A stretch of DNA of 64,000 nt from Homarus americanus (lineage: Eukaryota; Arthropoda; Malacostraca; Decapoda; Nephropidae), in NCBI RefSeq assembly GCF_018991925.1, contig NW_024744357.1:2351046-2415045 (forward strand), in the 5' to 3' direction. Under the pieces are notes generated by a model. The model was not told the origin of the DNA and did not search any database. It saw nothing but the letters and a program-made list of their open reading frames with translations. The position numbers and the translations under genes are program-made. This document shows positions 1 to 26,734 of this stretch, piece by piece (the stretch's first letter is position 1; the number at the start of each line of letters is the position of its first letter).

Positions 1-1141
1 CAGTCCACTGACAATTTTGTAAGTATGATTCAGCCTCAGTTGCTTCACTCTATCTGCCACACTTAACTTGTTTAGTGATATAAGAACTTTATGACCAATG
101 TTATCTCTTGCCATACACTCTCTGAGTCAGAAGGGCGGCTGCCTGACTGAACTGTGTTGCACACTCCTGGTATCACATCACCCAAAGGATGGAAAAACCT
201 ATTTCATGTACATAAAATGTATGCTATTGTATTCTAGGATATGCTATGTATCATTTTCTTGTTTATTATGGCAGCTCTTGTTAATTTTTGGCATATGCAA
301 AATACAGAATAATGAAGGATTGGAACCTATTCCCATTTACTCCATATTAAATCTACCCCCGATAATGATGTCTCCAAGAATGAAGTGGATTTTATGAACA
401 TAGCTACTTTGCTGCCAGAAGTATACTGTACACCCACTAAAAAATTATTCGGCACCCGTGTCATATTGTATCACGCCGTAAGGGTGCCGAATAATTTTTT
501 AGTGGGTGTACCTGTATTCAAATTTTTTTTTTGATTGGTGCAGCAAATAATTAACCCCTGGTGTATGGTGTCACCTCTGAGCAGAATAAAATCATCTGGC
601 ATTAGCCAAATATAACACTAAAAGTGGTGTCCCAGTAGTGAAGGGGCTAAAAACAATATTATCTGTATATTGTATTAAAGAAATACAAGTGAAGATAAAA
701 TAAGATTTATAAAACTTAAAGAAATTTTTTCAATATACTGTATGCCTTACAGTACGTTTCCTACATCAAAGTTGAAAGAAAAAAATCTAAAAAATTAGTT
801 GATTGATTAAGATTATAAAAATTTCTCACAACTTTCTAAATCTGTTTATCAAGATATCAACAACCCTACTGATCTAACTTAGACATCACAGAGAACAGAT
901 ATGAAGCATTAGGAATCAATCTGGTGGCCAAGGATTACTTTTTTATGTTTGGAATATGAGTAAGTACTGCATTTATGGTATATCTACTAAACTTGTTGTT
1001 TCAGGACTTTCCTGTTGCTTTCTCAACCTGTCATGCAAAAATCTCTGTATACACCAAGTTCTATACCTACACAAAACTTGAAATGTAATGAAAACAGACA
1101 GATATAGACTCATAAAGTGGCAACAATCCTCACTGACTCAC
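1..1141 (-). other. Last visible intron or 3' flank of the zinc-finger homeobox gene
   Basis: The homeodomain exon ends at 1142 with a good donor (AAG|GTGAGT) in phase 1, so at least one more exon must lie further along the minus strand. I found no convincing acceptor plus open frame in these 1.1 kb, so that exon is probably outside the window. The stretch is AT-rich and holds one strong hairpin (428-511) but no other recognisable feature. Confidence 0.6.
428..511. repeat. Perfect 30-bp inverted repeat with 24-nt loop
   Basis: Bases 428-457 and 482-511 are perfect reverse complements; the arms contain the core ATTATTCGGCACCC. The whole 84-bp unit would fold into a long hairpin. Perfect arms in otherwise diverged intronic sequence suggest a recent foldback MITE or a structured element. 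No coding content. Confidence 0.9.
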
Positions 1142-15733
<14,592 letters not shown>

Positions 15734-16006
15734 GAGTGCAACTGTTTGGGTTCTCTTACTCCTAAGTCTTCCCTCTCACTGCCATCTGTCCTAAGACCCC
15801 AAAGGGACTCTGCAAAAATAGAGGCTAATTAGCTATATCAGACATTGTGATATGAAAGATACCTTATAACACCACACTTAATGTTACATTTTGTACAAAA
15901 AAAAAAAAGAGTATCAGTAGCCAGTCCACACATGACTGGATACCAACTATTGCAGTTCCTGTACTGTATTTGTTTTTATGTTATAAATTTCCTACTATGT
16001 ACTGTA

Positions 16007-16628
16007 CAGTTGTACCCAGCTTAACGCGGTCAATTGAACCCACAGGGTACCGCGTTAAGTGAACAACAGAACATATGGGATTAATTCCAATAGAGACTGG
16101 CCCGACCCCCAAACTCCACTTTTTGACGACACACAACTATGTTGTAGTAAAAATATTATCTTAACTTTATGATGGTATGCACACACAATTAATAATTAAG
16201 AGAAATATCAATAATATTAGGTTTTTTAACACTTACATTAGTAGAAAAGATGGCTGGGCACACGGGATGGGGGGTTGGTTCCGAGGCAGAGGGCAGATTA
16301 TTGGCCCTCACCTGTATCACTTGTATCAATTGTATCACTATCCACCACAGAGGCTTGCAGGGCCTCTTTGTCAAACCCCTCAAAGTCCATATAAGTCCAT
16401 ATCCTCACTATAATTATCACTATCACTGACTTGGGCCGGCTGTGGTGGGTGGCGGGTGAAGAACTCGGTAATGTTTTGATGACTGGGCGACCTTGTGCGC
16501 ATCGTGCCTGCGCCGCTTCCCGCGTATATGAGTAGATGAACCGCGTTAAGTGAAAGTTCGGTTCTGGCGAGGCACCGCTTATATGAGAAATCGCGTTAAG
16601 TGAAACCGCGTTAAGCGGGGTACAACTG
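16007..16628. mobile_element. pogo/Tigger-type non-autonomous DNA transposon
   Basis: 23-bp terminal inverted repeats, left CAGTTGTACCCAGCTTAACG and right (inverted) CAGTTGTACCCCGCTTAACG, matching at 22 of 23 bases, flanked by TA on both sides (16005-16006 and 16629-16630). GCGTTAAGTGAA motifs recur inside both ends. Minus strand 16189-16383 carries a short peptide frame resembling the C-terminal tail of Tigger/Jerky-like transposases. About 622 bp: an internally deleted derivative. Confidence 0.9.
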
Positions 16629-17238
16629 TATATGATGCCAGCCAGTCAAAGAGGTGCTCATGTCTTGAGTCTCAACATTCAGCTGTTTGTAGGTTATTCC
16701 ACCCCTTTGGCAGAAAGCTAGATCACGCACAGGTCGCACATCACCCGATAGTGGAGCTACAGTCTAGTACAGTATTCACTTCATTGCCGAGGATGTAAGG
16801 GGATGGGGTTAATATGTTCTTGGTCTTACCAAGTCAGTGTCTTTTTAATTGCTGAAGACCTGTAGGCTATGGTATGGGGTGTGAGAGTCATTGTAAGAAT
16901 TGAGAAGTTCCAGATTTGTAAACATGATATAAATACAGTGTCCCCAGAAAATATTGATTCCAATTATGTTATAAAAAGCATTATAAATTAACCACTTGTG
17001 TACGGGGCCCCTCTCTCTGCTGAATAAAATCATCTGGCAATACCCAAAAAAAAATAAAATAAAAAAAATTGGCATCAGCGTAAGGAAGTGGTTAAAGCTG
17101 GAAGATGGAGTGAAACTGACTTTATGCCAACTTAATGGTGCCACAGGCCTCTATGCATAAGATTCCCACATGGTGGTTGTCTTTAGCTACAGTCTGAACA
17201 AGGATAAAACACACACACCACCATACCAGAACAGTCAC

Positions 17239-17400
17239 CATGGGTCATAAGAACATTACTGGTGTGGAAAAGACTCACATCCTTGCACTGGTGGGTGAAA
17301 ATATTCCTCTGAGGGAAATCCAGGATGAGGCATAGCAAATATTAAGACTTAAGCAAGCAGCACATAATTTTCTAGAAATTCTATCAAATCTCAGAAATTG
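17239..17400 (+). pseudogene. Possible Tc1-like transposase helix-turn-helix remnant
   Basis: Reads MGHKNITGVEKTHILAL, then ENIPLREIQDEA and a stop. The shape (start, EK, hydrophobic helix, REI helix) recalls the N-terminal helix-turn-helix of Tc1-type transposases. No TIRs or catalytic residues found. Weak call. Confidence 0.25.
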
Positions 17401-17637
17401 TCTTTTGAGAGACCTAGGTAGACCTTAAGAGATGAGAAGTGTTGAAGATTCTGACAGTGTCTGCAGAACAAAGAAGAAAGTCCCCCCCCTAAATCTCCTT
17501 CAGTTTGTATCAGAAAAAATGATTCAACACAAAATGCAAAGGAACATGCCATCTCATCATGAGTACCTCAACTGCAGGAGGAGACCAAGTACAGTACCAG
17601 GTACAGATCTGGGCAATGGAGATGGGTTGTGATTTTT

Positions 17638-18131
17638 TTTTTTAAGGGATTAGCCCACCCAGGCACAGGCCACTGACCAACATCAAGGCCTGGGGAGCAA
17701 AAACATAGCAATAACAATGATAATAATAATAAAATAATAATAATATAAATAAATTATTAAAAACAACAATAATAATAATAACACACCATGTAATAAATAT
17801 TATTATTATAATAATAATAATAATAACAATAATATAATATAATAATAATACCCTGTATTAAAGATCCATCTATAAATACAAAAACGAAAAAAGAAAAGAT
17901 CAAGAGTGACAACGATACAGGTATATGTATGTTGTGTTGTCCATAGTAAGAGAAACAATTGAGACCCTGCAATTGTGTGTAAATGAGGCAGAAAGTCAGA
18001 TCAGCAACCTGGGACTTGGTCACAATTTTCGTGATGCCATATGGCAGCAGGGTCTACCATTAGACAACACATTATGCTTCCAATATCTTCCCAGGCGGTA
18101 GTACCTCCCTGTTTGATAGCTGCCTACTACC
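17638..18131 (+). repeat. Interspersed repeat family R1, copy 2 (most complete)
   Basis: Starts AAGGGATTAGCCCACCC, has an (AAT)-rich centre, then the long conserved block CCCTGCAATTGTGTGTAAAT to TGATAGCTGCCTACTACC, also found at 7705-7876. About 490 bp, uninterrupted. No terminal inverted repeats or poly-A tail seen; class unknown. Confidence 0.85.
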
Positions 18132-20000
18132 TGGTGTACTGTATTTACAAACACTTGCTGAATCTATACTAAACCAAAGGTAAAATGACAAAGTATTACA
18201 AGTTACATGTGTTTCATCCATACTTTTGTTAAGTCATGTAAAAATATCACAGGGAATCTAGGGATCAATATCTTCTGCAGACACTGTACTGTATGCTTCT
18301 AGTGAACAAACTGTGGTTTTAAATAAATTATCATGGTGGCATCCCTGAAATAAGGCAATTACAAACTGTGAATACAGTACTGTACAAGAGTATATTACAT
18401 ATATTAGTTATCAGTGACATATAAATGTGAAAATATGACACCAGATCTATTATACAGTATTAAGATTTCAATGCAAAGGTGCGAGTTTTTACAGGTGGTA
18501 CAGTGTTTACCTCCTAGAAGTTCTCTAGTCAGAGCATTTTGAGTTCATATTCTTATCAATAGTCTGAAGGTCATTGTTGGACTTTCTATAGGATGGTAAA
18601 TCACCATAAATGTTGACAAATATACATAACCCCACGATGAGGAGAGAAACAAAATCTACAAAAGGAAGAAACAGTGTTGGAAGTTGCCAATTTGGGGGCA
18701 GTAAAGCTTGAATTGGGTCAGCAAATTTTTTAACTAATCCAGCCCTAGGTAGCTACTTGTTGGTTGTTAAAAGGTTGAAGCACATAGGAGAAGGCAAGAA
18801 AGATCTTCTAAGGAAAATTTTTAAATCATTGCAAATCCATATATTCTATTGCAAAATCAAATATTCACACAGACTGGGAGAAACTGTATACAGTATTATG
18901 AAATTAATATATACCGTACTCGTACAGCACTGCTATTACAAACAGCTGGTTTACCCATTTTCAAAATGCAAAGATCATGAACATCACTTGAACTTTAAAA
19001 TCCCTGTAAGTGACAAGTGCACTGTATAAGAGATACAGTATACAGATATTTCTTAACACTGATATAAATTTAACAATAATTAAGTACAATTTTGAGTTTG
19101 GTATATGTAGCTAGCTTTAAGACAGTGGTTTACCGTCACCAAACTTCTAGATGGTACATCCAACTTATGTTCATGTAAAAATGAGAAACAGCGATATGAA
19201 TTTTTTACAAACTAAGGCAAATCAGGCAACTTTTTTAACAGGGGAAGAATTCAATTAACATTAACTAATTTTTGCAACATATTAAAGTTTTAAAGCTCAG
19301 TGTTTTATCATACTTTTCAATAAAACACTCAAGCCTTTAGGACATTTTTAAATGTATAAAAAACTAGACAACTCAGCTGGGGACACAATATTAGAAGACC
19401 GTGTACTGTACTGTATATTATTCAACCTTGTTCTGGTAGAGTACTTCATATGTGCATGGAAAATGTATCAGCTTTTTAGATAAGAACATAAGCAAACTTT
19501 ACATTGCTAATACAGCATGTAAATAATCCGAATGCAGGCAAGTTACGAACAAAATATATTCGGTAGGGTTAGGTTAGGATTACTGTATACCCTAACAAAA
19601 CCTTACCTGACTTGTTCAAAAATATTATGCAAATACTGTATACCTTAAAATGTCTGCAAGATCTATATTGGCCTGTTCTATATTAGCATAATGCAGTCTT
19701 AAAAACATAACAAATTCCAAAATTCCTCAAACCATAAATTGGCAAACAGTCATGACATCTAGTACTGTAGTTATGTGGAGCTAGAGTTTGCGCCTCTTTA
19801 TTTAAATCTTTCGTCAATACATACTGTATCCATGTACAGTACAGAGCTCACATTCCAACTACTGGTAGATATTTTGGATCTTTTCCCATATTTGGACTGT
19901 AGCCAATTCTTTTGAAAATTAGCTTATTAACTGTTTCAATTCAAAATGTAGAATTATGCAAAATTTGTCTTGCATTAGGTTTGTTCTCCTTTAGTTAATG
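18132..20000. other. Unannotated AT-rich sequence
   Basis: No domain-bearing frame, RNA gene or transposon end recognised. TACAGTA/TACTGTA motifs are frequent. Confidence 0.5.
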
Positions 20001-20007
20001 AGCACAA

Positions 20008-20200
20008 CCACAAGAAAACGATCTGGAGTTGATTGAAAATGTCCTAAGGAGGGCTACCAGACTGGTGCTTACACTCCAGTACCTCAGTTATCCAGAGAGA
20101 TTAGAATACCTGCAACTGCCTAGCTTACAGTATACTACAGATGCATAAGGGAAAACATAATTGAGGTGTATAAACATCTCAAAGGGCACTACTCAGTTGA
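20008..20200 (+). pseudogene. Non-LTR retrotransposon RT C-terminal fragment
   Basis: Plus strand reads NDLELIENVLRRATRLVLTL followed by YLSYPERLEYLQLPSL, the conserved region just after the reverse transcriptase thumb of CR1/Jockey-like LINEs (compare QRRMTRLIPGIRNLEYRDRL at about 41.2 kb). Only about 60 residues, then stops. 5'-truncated and decayed. Confidence 0.75.
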
Positions 20201-20486
20201 GTGTCCATACTCGGAGCTGTGGACGTCCACCCCACAAGGGGCCACAGCTGGGTTGTGCAATATGAATGCGTGCACTGTATAGTACAGTAACTGCATACCG
20301 TAATTATGCATGTATCTTTTCAACTGTTCATTTTCGTAAAAAACAAAAACATATTTTATGTCGGCATAAAATTCTACATTTAGTAGGCCCATTTAAAAAA
20401 AATAAATAGAGTCCGAATTTTTGAAAAGTTCCGATACTTTAATTATACCATTACTTAAGCTCGAAAGACTTTCCAAAATGAAAAGG

Positions 20487-20512
20487 AAAATTATTGCTTA
20501 AGCAATAATTTT
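20487..20512. repeat. Perfect 26-bp palindrome without spacer
   Basis: The half-site AAAATTATTGCTT is followed immediately by its exact reverse complement, centred on CTTAAG. No repeats of it seen elsewhere in the window. Confidence 0.9.
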
Positions 20513-20519
20513 GAGTAAG

Positions 20520-23480
20520 TCACAACACACAGGTAACTAATCAGCTGAGGTTTACAACTTATCACCTGCATGCTGGTGAGATACTGTACAGTATTTCATA
20601 AATAATACAGTAGTGATGATATTTTGAAGGACTGCCCTATCTTCCTTTATATTATTTAATTTATATGCAGAGTACTTGAGACTCCTGCCAGATGCTTCTG
20701 GCAACATTGTACAGAGGTACCTAGTGACAGCACTTGGATCCCATTTCCTATATGAAATAAACTGTTGAAATTGAATTGATGTTTACGAAATAGTTTAATT
20801 TTAACACAGTAAATTTCAGAAAAAAGAGAAACAGCTCCTTAATATTTAATTTTACAACATTCGAAGGAAGACTTGTAGAATGTGATCATAAAAATAAATG
20901 TTCAATACTGTAGCTACGATACCAGTACATCTATATGGTTGGCTTGCACAAGGTCATTGACCTCTCACACAGCACAATGGACACCATGAGTTTTCATCTA
21001 ACCTTTATATTGATAAAATTACACAGTACTGTAGTGTAAACCTAAATACTCCCTAACAAATTACAAGATGCCAAGTTATGCACCTCTGGAAAGGTCAAAT
21101 CTTCTAGAAAATGCCCTCCTCTTAGATTGGAACCTTTGGAATTCAATCTATCTATTCCCACCTGTGAAAATATTGCCCAAAGTGGTGCACAAACTCAGAT
21201 CCTTCCGAGGCAAAGTCCTCTTAATTGCACCATATTGGATGTGTGTTTCAATGCATAAAAAGAAAGTCCAGTACTGGAATAGGTAAAAAATGCACGAAGA
21301 TTAAAAACAATATTTAAATTAAATGAGCGAATTTTCAAAACTAACAATGAAGATCTTGTCACACTCCATAACAAGCTTGTGTGATTAAAACATTATCTAA
21401 AGTAAACTAACCAATCCTAACAAAGATCACAATTTATTCTTAGTTTGATTTGGCAAGATTTTGTCATCTGCTCTTATTAATGTTAAAGATCTTATCAAAC
21501 AATGACAAGAAATATTATGGTATCCTTAACCTTTAGCTACCAAATGAAACAGTAGTTATTACACCGTTAACCACTTTACTACGGGGACACCACTGTTGAT
21601 AATTAATTTAGCTAACACCAGACGATTTTATCCAGCTCAGAGGGATACCCATACACGAGGGGTTAAACAGGACCTGAAGTGTTACCTGGCGAGCAAACAT
21701 TCCTAGTCAGGCTAAATCCACACCTGCAACAGTGCTAAGCAATCACTTGTATTAATTAATCCTGACCTAACTTGTAATTCCTAGCAGAAGTTAACTGATG
21801 GCAACATATGGTATGTGTTAAATGTTATGCTCCTCTTCAGTATCACTAAGAACCACATCGTGAGAACCAATCTAGCTATGGACTTCCGGCAAGAATTTCT
21901 TCACATTCTTATTCACATTTCCCATTCATAATGTCACTTGGCTAACATGAGTTCAATGATCTAATGCTGCTTCAAAAAAATATTCTTAATCAAGACTTAA
22001 TACTAAATAAACATAGTTGATTGTAATACTATATTTATTCTTTCTATTATCAAAAAGTAATGTCATTTGTTGCCACTGGAATAAGGACGTGTTTTCTTTG
22101 GAATACCGATTGATATGTTTTGCGTTACTGCATGGAATGCAAAGCTAGTGTCAAAGAAAGACAAAGACTTTTTTACTTAAGAAACAGCAAGTACGAGATG
22201 TCATGCAACTTTCTGTGTTCTGCATTTTGATAAAATTAACCCAAAATAATCACAAAACTATGTTCCATATCTGCAACAGTGAACCACTAGGAGACTGCTT
22301 AGTGGTTCATACCTGCTACTATCAGATGTAGTTGAATGATTCTTTATTACCAAAATGATGAAGTGCTAGGGCAGGATGGCCTAATTTCCAATTCTTAAGT
22401 AAATTAGCAATTGTCCTTTCCTTGCTTCAACACAATTTTTTTTATTTTAAGCATCCAAACAAATACTCCAGTGAAAACACCAAAGAAAACACACTGCAGT
22501 AATATTATGGTGGCAAGTCTTGAAACAGTACACCTGTAGTACTATATTACCCAAAATGGTAGGAAAATATAAGCAAATTGCCCAAGAAGTCACTCTGTTT
22601 ATGTTTGTAATTAACCTGTATTGGACTATATAATGATATGGATTCTATAATATTGTGAGAGCTATGTAAACAACACAATCATGATGTAAGTGTGAAAAGC
22701 CAGCCAACTGAAGGGACATACAATACTAATTGTCTAAATATGTACTGACAACAAAAGCAAATTCTATCAAAATTTTCCTAATCCAATGAGAAATTTATGT
22801 AACACTAAAAAATCTGAAATTATAATGCTATTCCACAATATCTTACTTACCAAATGTGTATTTATGACAATAAAATCCACCTTTAGCTCATTAAACAATC
22901 ACAAAATACTATAAATTAGCAGCAGTTGTACCAACCACTGAACAACAACACGATATATGATTTCCTTCATTATCCGATATTTTTGTATAATATTCTTTCT
23001 TCATTTTCCTCATAAATTATCAATTCTGATGTCATTTAAGTCTTCGGAAGCACAAATTACATCACGTCACAGAAACAGATCAACGCTGTCAAAAATGGCA
23101 ATGCGTCCATTGGTTTACGAGCATTGCCAGAGTGACCCATAACCCTTGACATTTTACCTCACTACACTTCCTTATTATTTCCCTCACTCCTCACCTCTCT
23201 CGGTCTACCCACGCCTCCTCGGTTCTATAATTCACACTTTAATCATGATGGGAGTCTCTATGGGTGTGATAAAAATGGTTGTTAGAGGCGGGGATGGTGA
23301 TAATGTTGCAGACATTCCTGGCCAGGTGAGAGAGAATCACCTGGGTTGCAGCTTTATCTTAAAACCCCAATGTAAACAAACCGCCCAACACCATCACGTG
23401 ACACTAATTCACTCTCCTCTAAGCTTCCTCGGCTTCACACTAACCTCTGCATGCCTACAATGACATCATGGAGGTGCAAA
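20520..23480. other. Unannotated sequence
   Basis: No gene or transposon recognised. Short frames at 21068-21286, 22957-23142 and 23146-23463 have no recognisable domain and no splice support. Confidence 0.5.
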
Positions 23481-23499
23481 TGACCAGCGTGTCACCAAA

Positions 23500-24120
23500 C
23501 TATGGCGAGCAAGGACAGCGCTGTCCAACAAGGTAGTGGAACTGAGTCGTCAAGTCCACAATTACGGCGAACGACTCAGTCCGTTTGTCCCCTCACACCT
23601 CTGTTCTCCTGCTTCATCCCCCTAATTATCACCTCCTTTATCCTCATCTTCTAATTATATATGATAAATATAATATGTAAATTTATTTGTTAGTGGTTTA
23701 ATTAATGGGATCGGAGGGGTAAATTACGTTATGGTTAATGATCAAGGGGTGATGCGAGGGTCGGGACGCGGGCCGTCGTTAACCACCGGCGCGGATTGGC
23801 CGTAACAACCCACGTCCGAGTGTGCGCACATAGGCTTCAACTACCTGCTTCTGCGCCAACCTATCACCATTGTACCATTCAACCAACTAACCACCCAGTT
23901 GCAGTGGCCGTCGGGACCGCCTGGATCAATAAGGAATATCTGCAATGGTCATGTAAGCGCATTCTTAAAACAGTCCGTCCCGAGTTTAATGTGACGTTAT
24001 ACAAGTACTCGGGAGTTTGATGGTGGTCGTGACGTGGTTGGTGGTTATGAATAGACTTGGGGTCCTTCCCGGGGTAACAGCCAACCACCCAGCCCAATAT
24101 TACACCGTCTTTTACCGCCT
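23500..24120. promoter_or_regulatory. GC-richer, CpG-containing island; possible promoter region
   Basis: Stands out from AT-rich neighbours: many CG dinucleotides around 23755-23835 (GGGACGCGGGCC, CCGGCGCGG), a 14-bp palindrome GGACAGCGCTGTCC at 23514, and an inverted CCAAT motif near 23108. It lies upstream of the minus-strand homeobox gene and could hold its promoter or 5' exon. Composition only; no transcript evidence. Confidence 0.25.
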
Positions 24121-25440
24121 TTCCCCGTCAACGATGAGTACGGCAGCTTAACGATCGAACACACGGGCTCGTATATTGAAAGAGATGACCTTGCACATTC
24201 TACTAAGGTTTCTCAGATCGGGTGACCTCACTCTCAAGCAGGATTGCAGGGTATTTGTAGGTGTTTAAACCTCTAGAGTGGAGTGTGGCGGCTCACCTTC
24301 ATTATGCTGTACATGAGACTTATTTATGGTGCTTTATTCGTTTATCATTAGTATATGTATTGGAAGTTCGTTTAAAATGACCAGGAATAACCGTTGATAC
24401 ATTTCTTCTTTTTTTACCGGGATACAAAAACACGGAAAACGGGTTTAACATCAGTGCTTCATTATCACTCTTAAAGATTATTAAATTCACTTCGCTCGGA
24501 ATTTTAACGATAAAAAGTGTTGAAAAAAAACAATAATTCATACAATTGATCCACTTGTAAAAATTAAATAATTACATATATTTGTGATAATGTTGACAAT
24601 CACTGAACATCCTGTACTTGCATCATTTCGTGCGGCACTGCCATTAGGAAGCTAAATACAGTTTCATAAGACCACTTCCGATAGTGTAATATTTTCCGAG
24701 AGTATTTCCAAGGTGTAGACTTGGGTGGGGTAGGTAAGGGCGTAATGACTATTTTAAGTCCAACTATTAATACCTCGCAGGCACAGGATGTGTGAGGGTA
24801 ACACCACCATCACTCATGCCTCCTTTTATTTCACCACAAAGACACAAACTCTATAGCTTCCCAGTGGATGATGCTTGGCTATATTACATCTGGGTCACTT
24901 AGAGTGCTGTGGCATTAAGGTGCACTCAGGTGAAAGCGAAAGTTTGCCTGTTTGAATATCTGGAGAAATCTAGCGCGCTTTCTCTGAGCAAACAGATTCG
25001 ACTTAGCTCCTTGTCATCAATGATGACTCATCATCTGCTATCTTACTCCTAGTTAAAACTCGTCTTATGTCTAGATTCGTACGTTTGTCATTGTTTCACT
25101 GTTGTATCTATCCATGTATGTAGTCCACACCAGAAGTAAAATAATTACAATGGCAGTACACTCAAAATTACTTTTATCCTCGTCACCACTGATCGGCTCG
25201 TTAGCCGCTTGTTTACGCATCGCAGAATTACTTCCAAGGCAAGGCCTTTGTTCAAACCAAATTAGTACATTTTTAGGTAATTAAGCCAACACTGATGCGG
25301 TGATATACTTATTAATCAATTGTAAATCTGGTATAGCAATTTATATTTATTAAACAATCTGAAAGTTGGATAGTTCTAATTTATTAACGAACTGGGGCTG
25401 GTTGAAGGAGCTAGGTACAGTAAAGTAATCAAAAACAATA
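24121..25440. other. Unannotated sequence
   Basis: No supported gene, RNA or transposon end seen. Confidence 0.5.
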
Positions 25441-25447
25441 ACAGAAA

Positions 25448-25522
25448 AATGAATAATAATTATGATAATAATAATAATAACAACAACAACAACAACAACA
25501 AAAGCAACAACAATAATAATAA

Positions 25523-25585
<63 letters not shown>

Positions 25586-25665
25586 TGATAACAATGACGA
25601 TGTTGATAATAATTACAAAAACAACAATAATAGTAATAATAAAAATGACAATAATAATTATAACA

Positions 25666-25697
<32 letters not shown>
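25448..25697. repeat. (AAT)n/(AAC)n microsatellite
   Basis: About 250 bp of imperfect trinucleotide repeat, giving spurious poly-Asn and poly-Ile frames. Followed at 25715-25812 by a TG/TA-rich tract. Confidence 0.95.
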
Positions 25698-25700
<3 letters not shown>

Positions 25701-25825
25701 GTGAACAACAACACGTATATGTGTGCGTGTGTGCATGTATATGTACGTGTACATGTATATGTGTATGTATATACGTATATGTATGTATATGTGTGTGTGT
25801 GTGTGTGTTTACATATATGTATATG

Positions 25826-26695
25826 TACTGTCAATGAATATGATGCAACTCTTTGTGTACGAACCTCTGTCCTGCATGGCAGTGAACAGTGACATTATCC
25901 ATATGAATCTGACCTCTATACATTTATAGTTGTTAATGAATATGATGTATTTCTTTGTTTGTGAACCTCTGTCCTGCGTGACAATGAGAAGTGATACCAC
26001 CCTCAGTGTCAAGACCTGACTGAATTGCTCGGAATAGGCAAACTGTACTACAAGCTCTGCCAATAAATTTGTTAAACAAATAAAACAATATAAGAACATA
26101 AGAAAATAAGGAGTCTGCAATAGGCCGGTTGGCCTGTGCATGGCAGGTCCTGTCGAGAGTTACTACCACTCTCTATCATCCATGAATCTATCTAGCCTCC
26201 TTTTAAAACTTTCCAGCATTCCAGCACTTACTACAAAGGTGCTAAGCTTGTTCCACTCGTCCACCACCCTATTTGTGAACCAGTTCCTTCCTATCTCCCT
26301 CCTAAACCTAAACTTATCCAACTTAAATCCGTTGCACGAGTCCTATCCTGCTCGGATATAAGAACTTTATCTACATCGCCTTCATTGATTCCTTTCACCC
26401 ACTTAAATACGACTATCATATCTCCCCGCACTCTTCGTCTTTCTTGGGAATACAAGTTTAGTTTCTTTACCCTATCTTGATATGGAAGGTTTCTAAGTCC
26501 AGGAATCATTTTCGTCATTCTTTGCTGCACCGACTCCAGATGCCGTAGCTACTTCACAACAGTGACATTACCCACATGAATCTGACCTATGTATACTGTC
26601 AATGAATATGATGTATTTCTTTGTGTACGAACCTCTGTCCTGCATGGCAGTGAACAGTGACATCAACCACATGAATCTGATCTATCTATATATGG
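25826..26695. repeat. About 100-bp diverged tandem repeat, interrupted by a LINE tail
   Basis: The block containing GAACCTCTGTCCTGC and AATGAATATGATG occurs at about 25835, 25930 and 26595. The last copy is separated by a LINE 3' fragment at 26090-26560, which apparently inserted into the array. Confidence 0.75.
26090..26560 (-). pseudogene. CR1/L2-like LINE 3' end (RT C-terminus and tail)
   Basis: Minus strand reads RMTKMIPGLRNLPYQDRVKK, then NRVVDEWNKL-type residues, and ends in a tail reading CTTATGTTCTTATATTG. The element at 39967-41625 on the plus strand ends in the same tail, so both are one family. 5'-truncated, as usual for LINEs. Confidence 0.85.
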
Positions 26696-26697
26696 GT

Positions 26698-26698
<1 letters not shown>

Positions 26699-26731
<33 letters not shown>
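26699..26731. repeat. (TA)n microsatellite
   Basis: Pure TA run next to the 3' end of the Penelope-like fragment. Confidence 0.95.
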
Positions 26732-26733
<2 letters not shown>

Positions 26734-26734
26734 T

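Noticed and set aside
25350..25754. Poly-Ile and poly-Asn open frames
   Set aside because: Products of the (AAT)n microsatellite.
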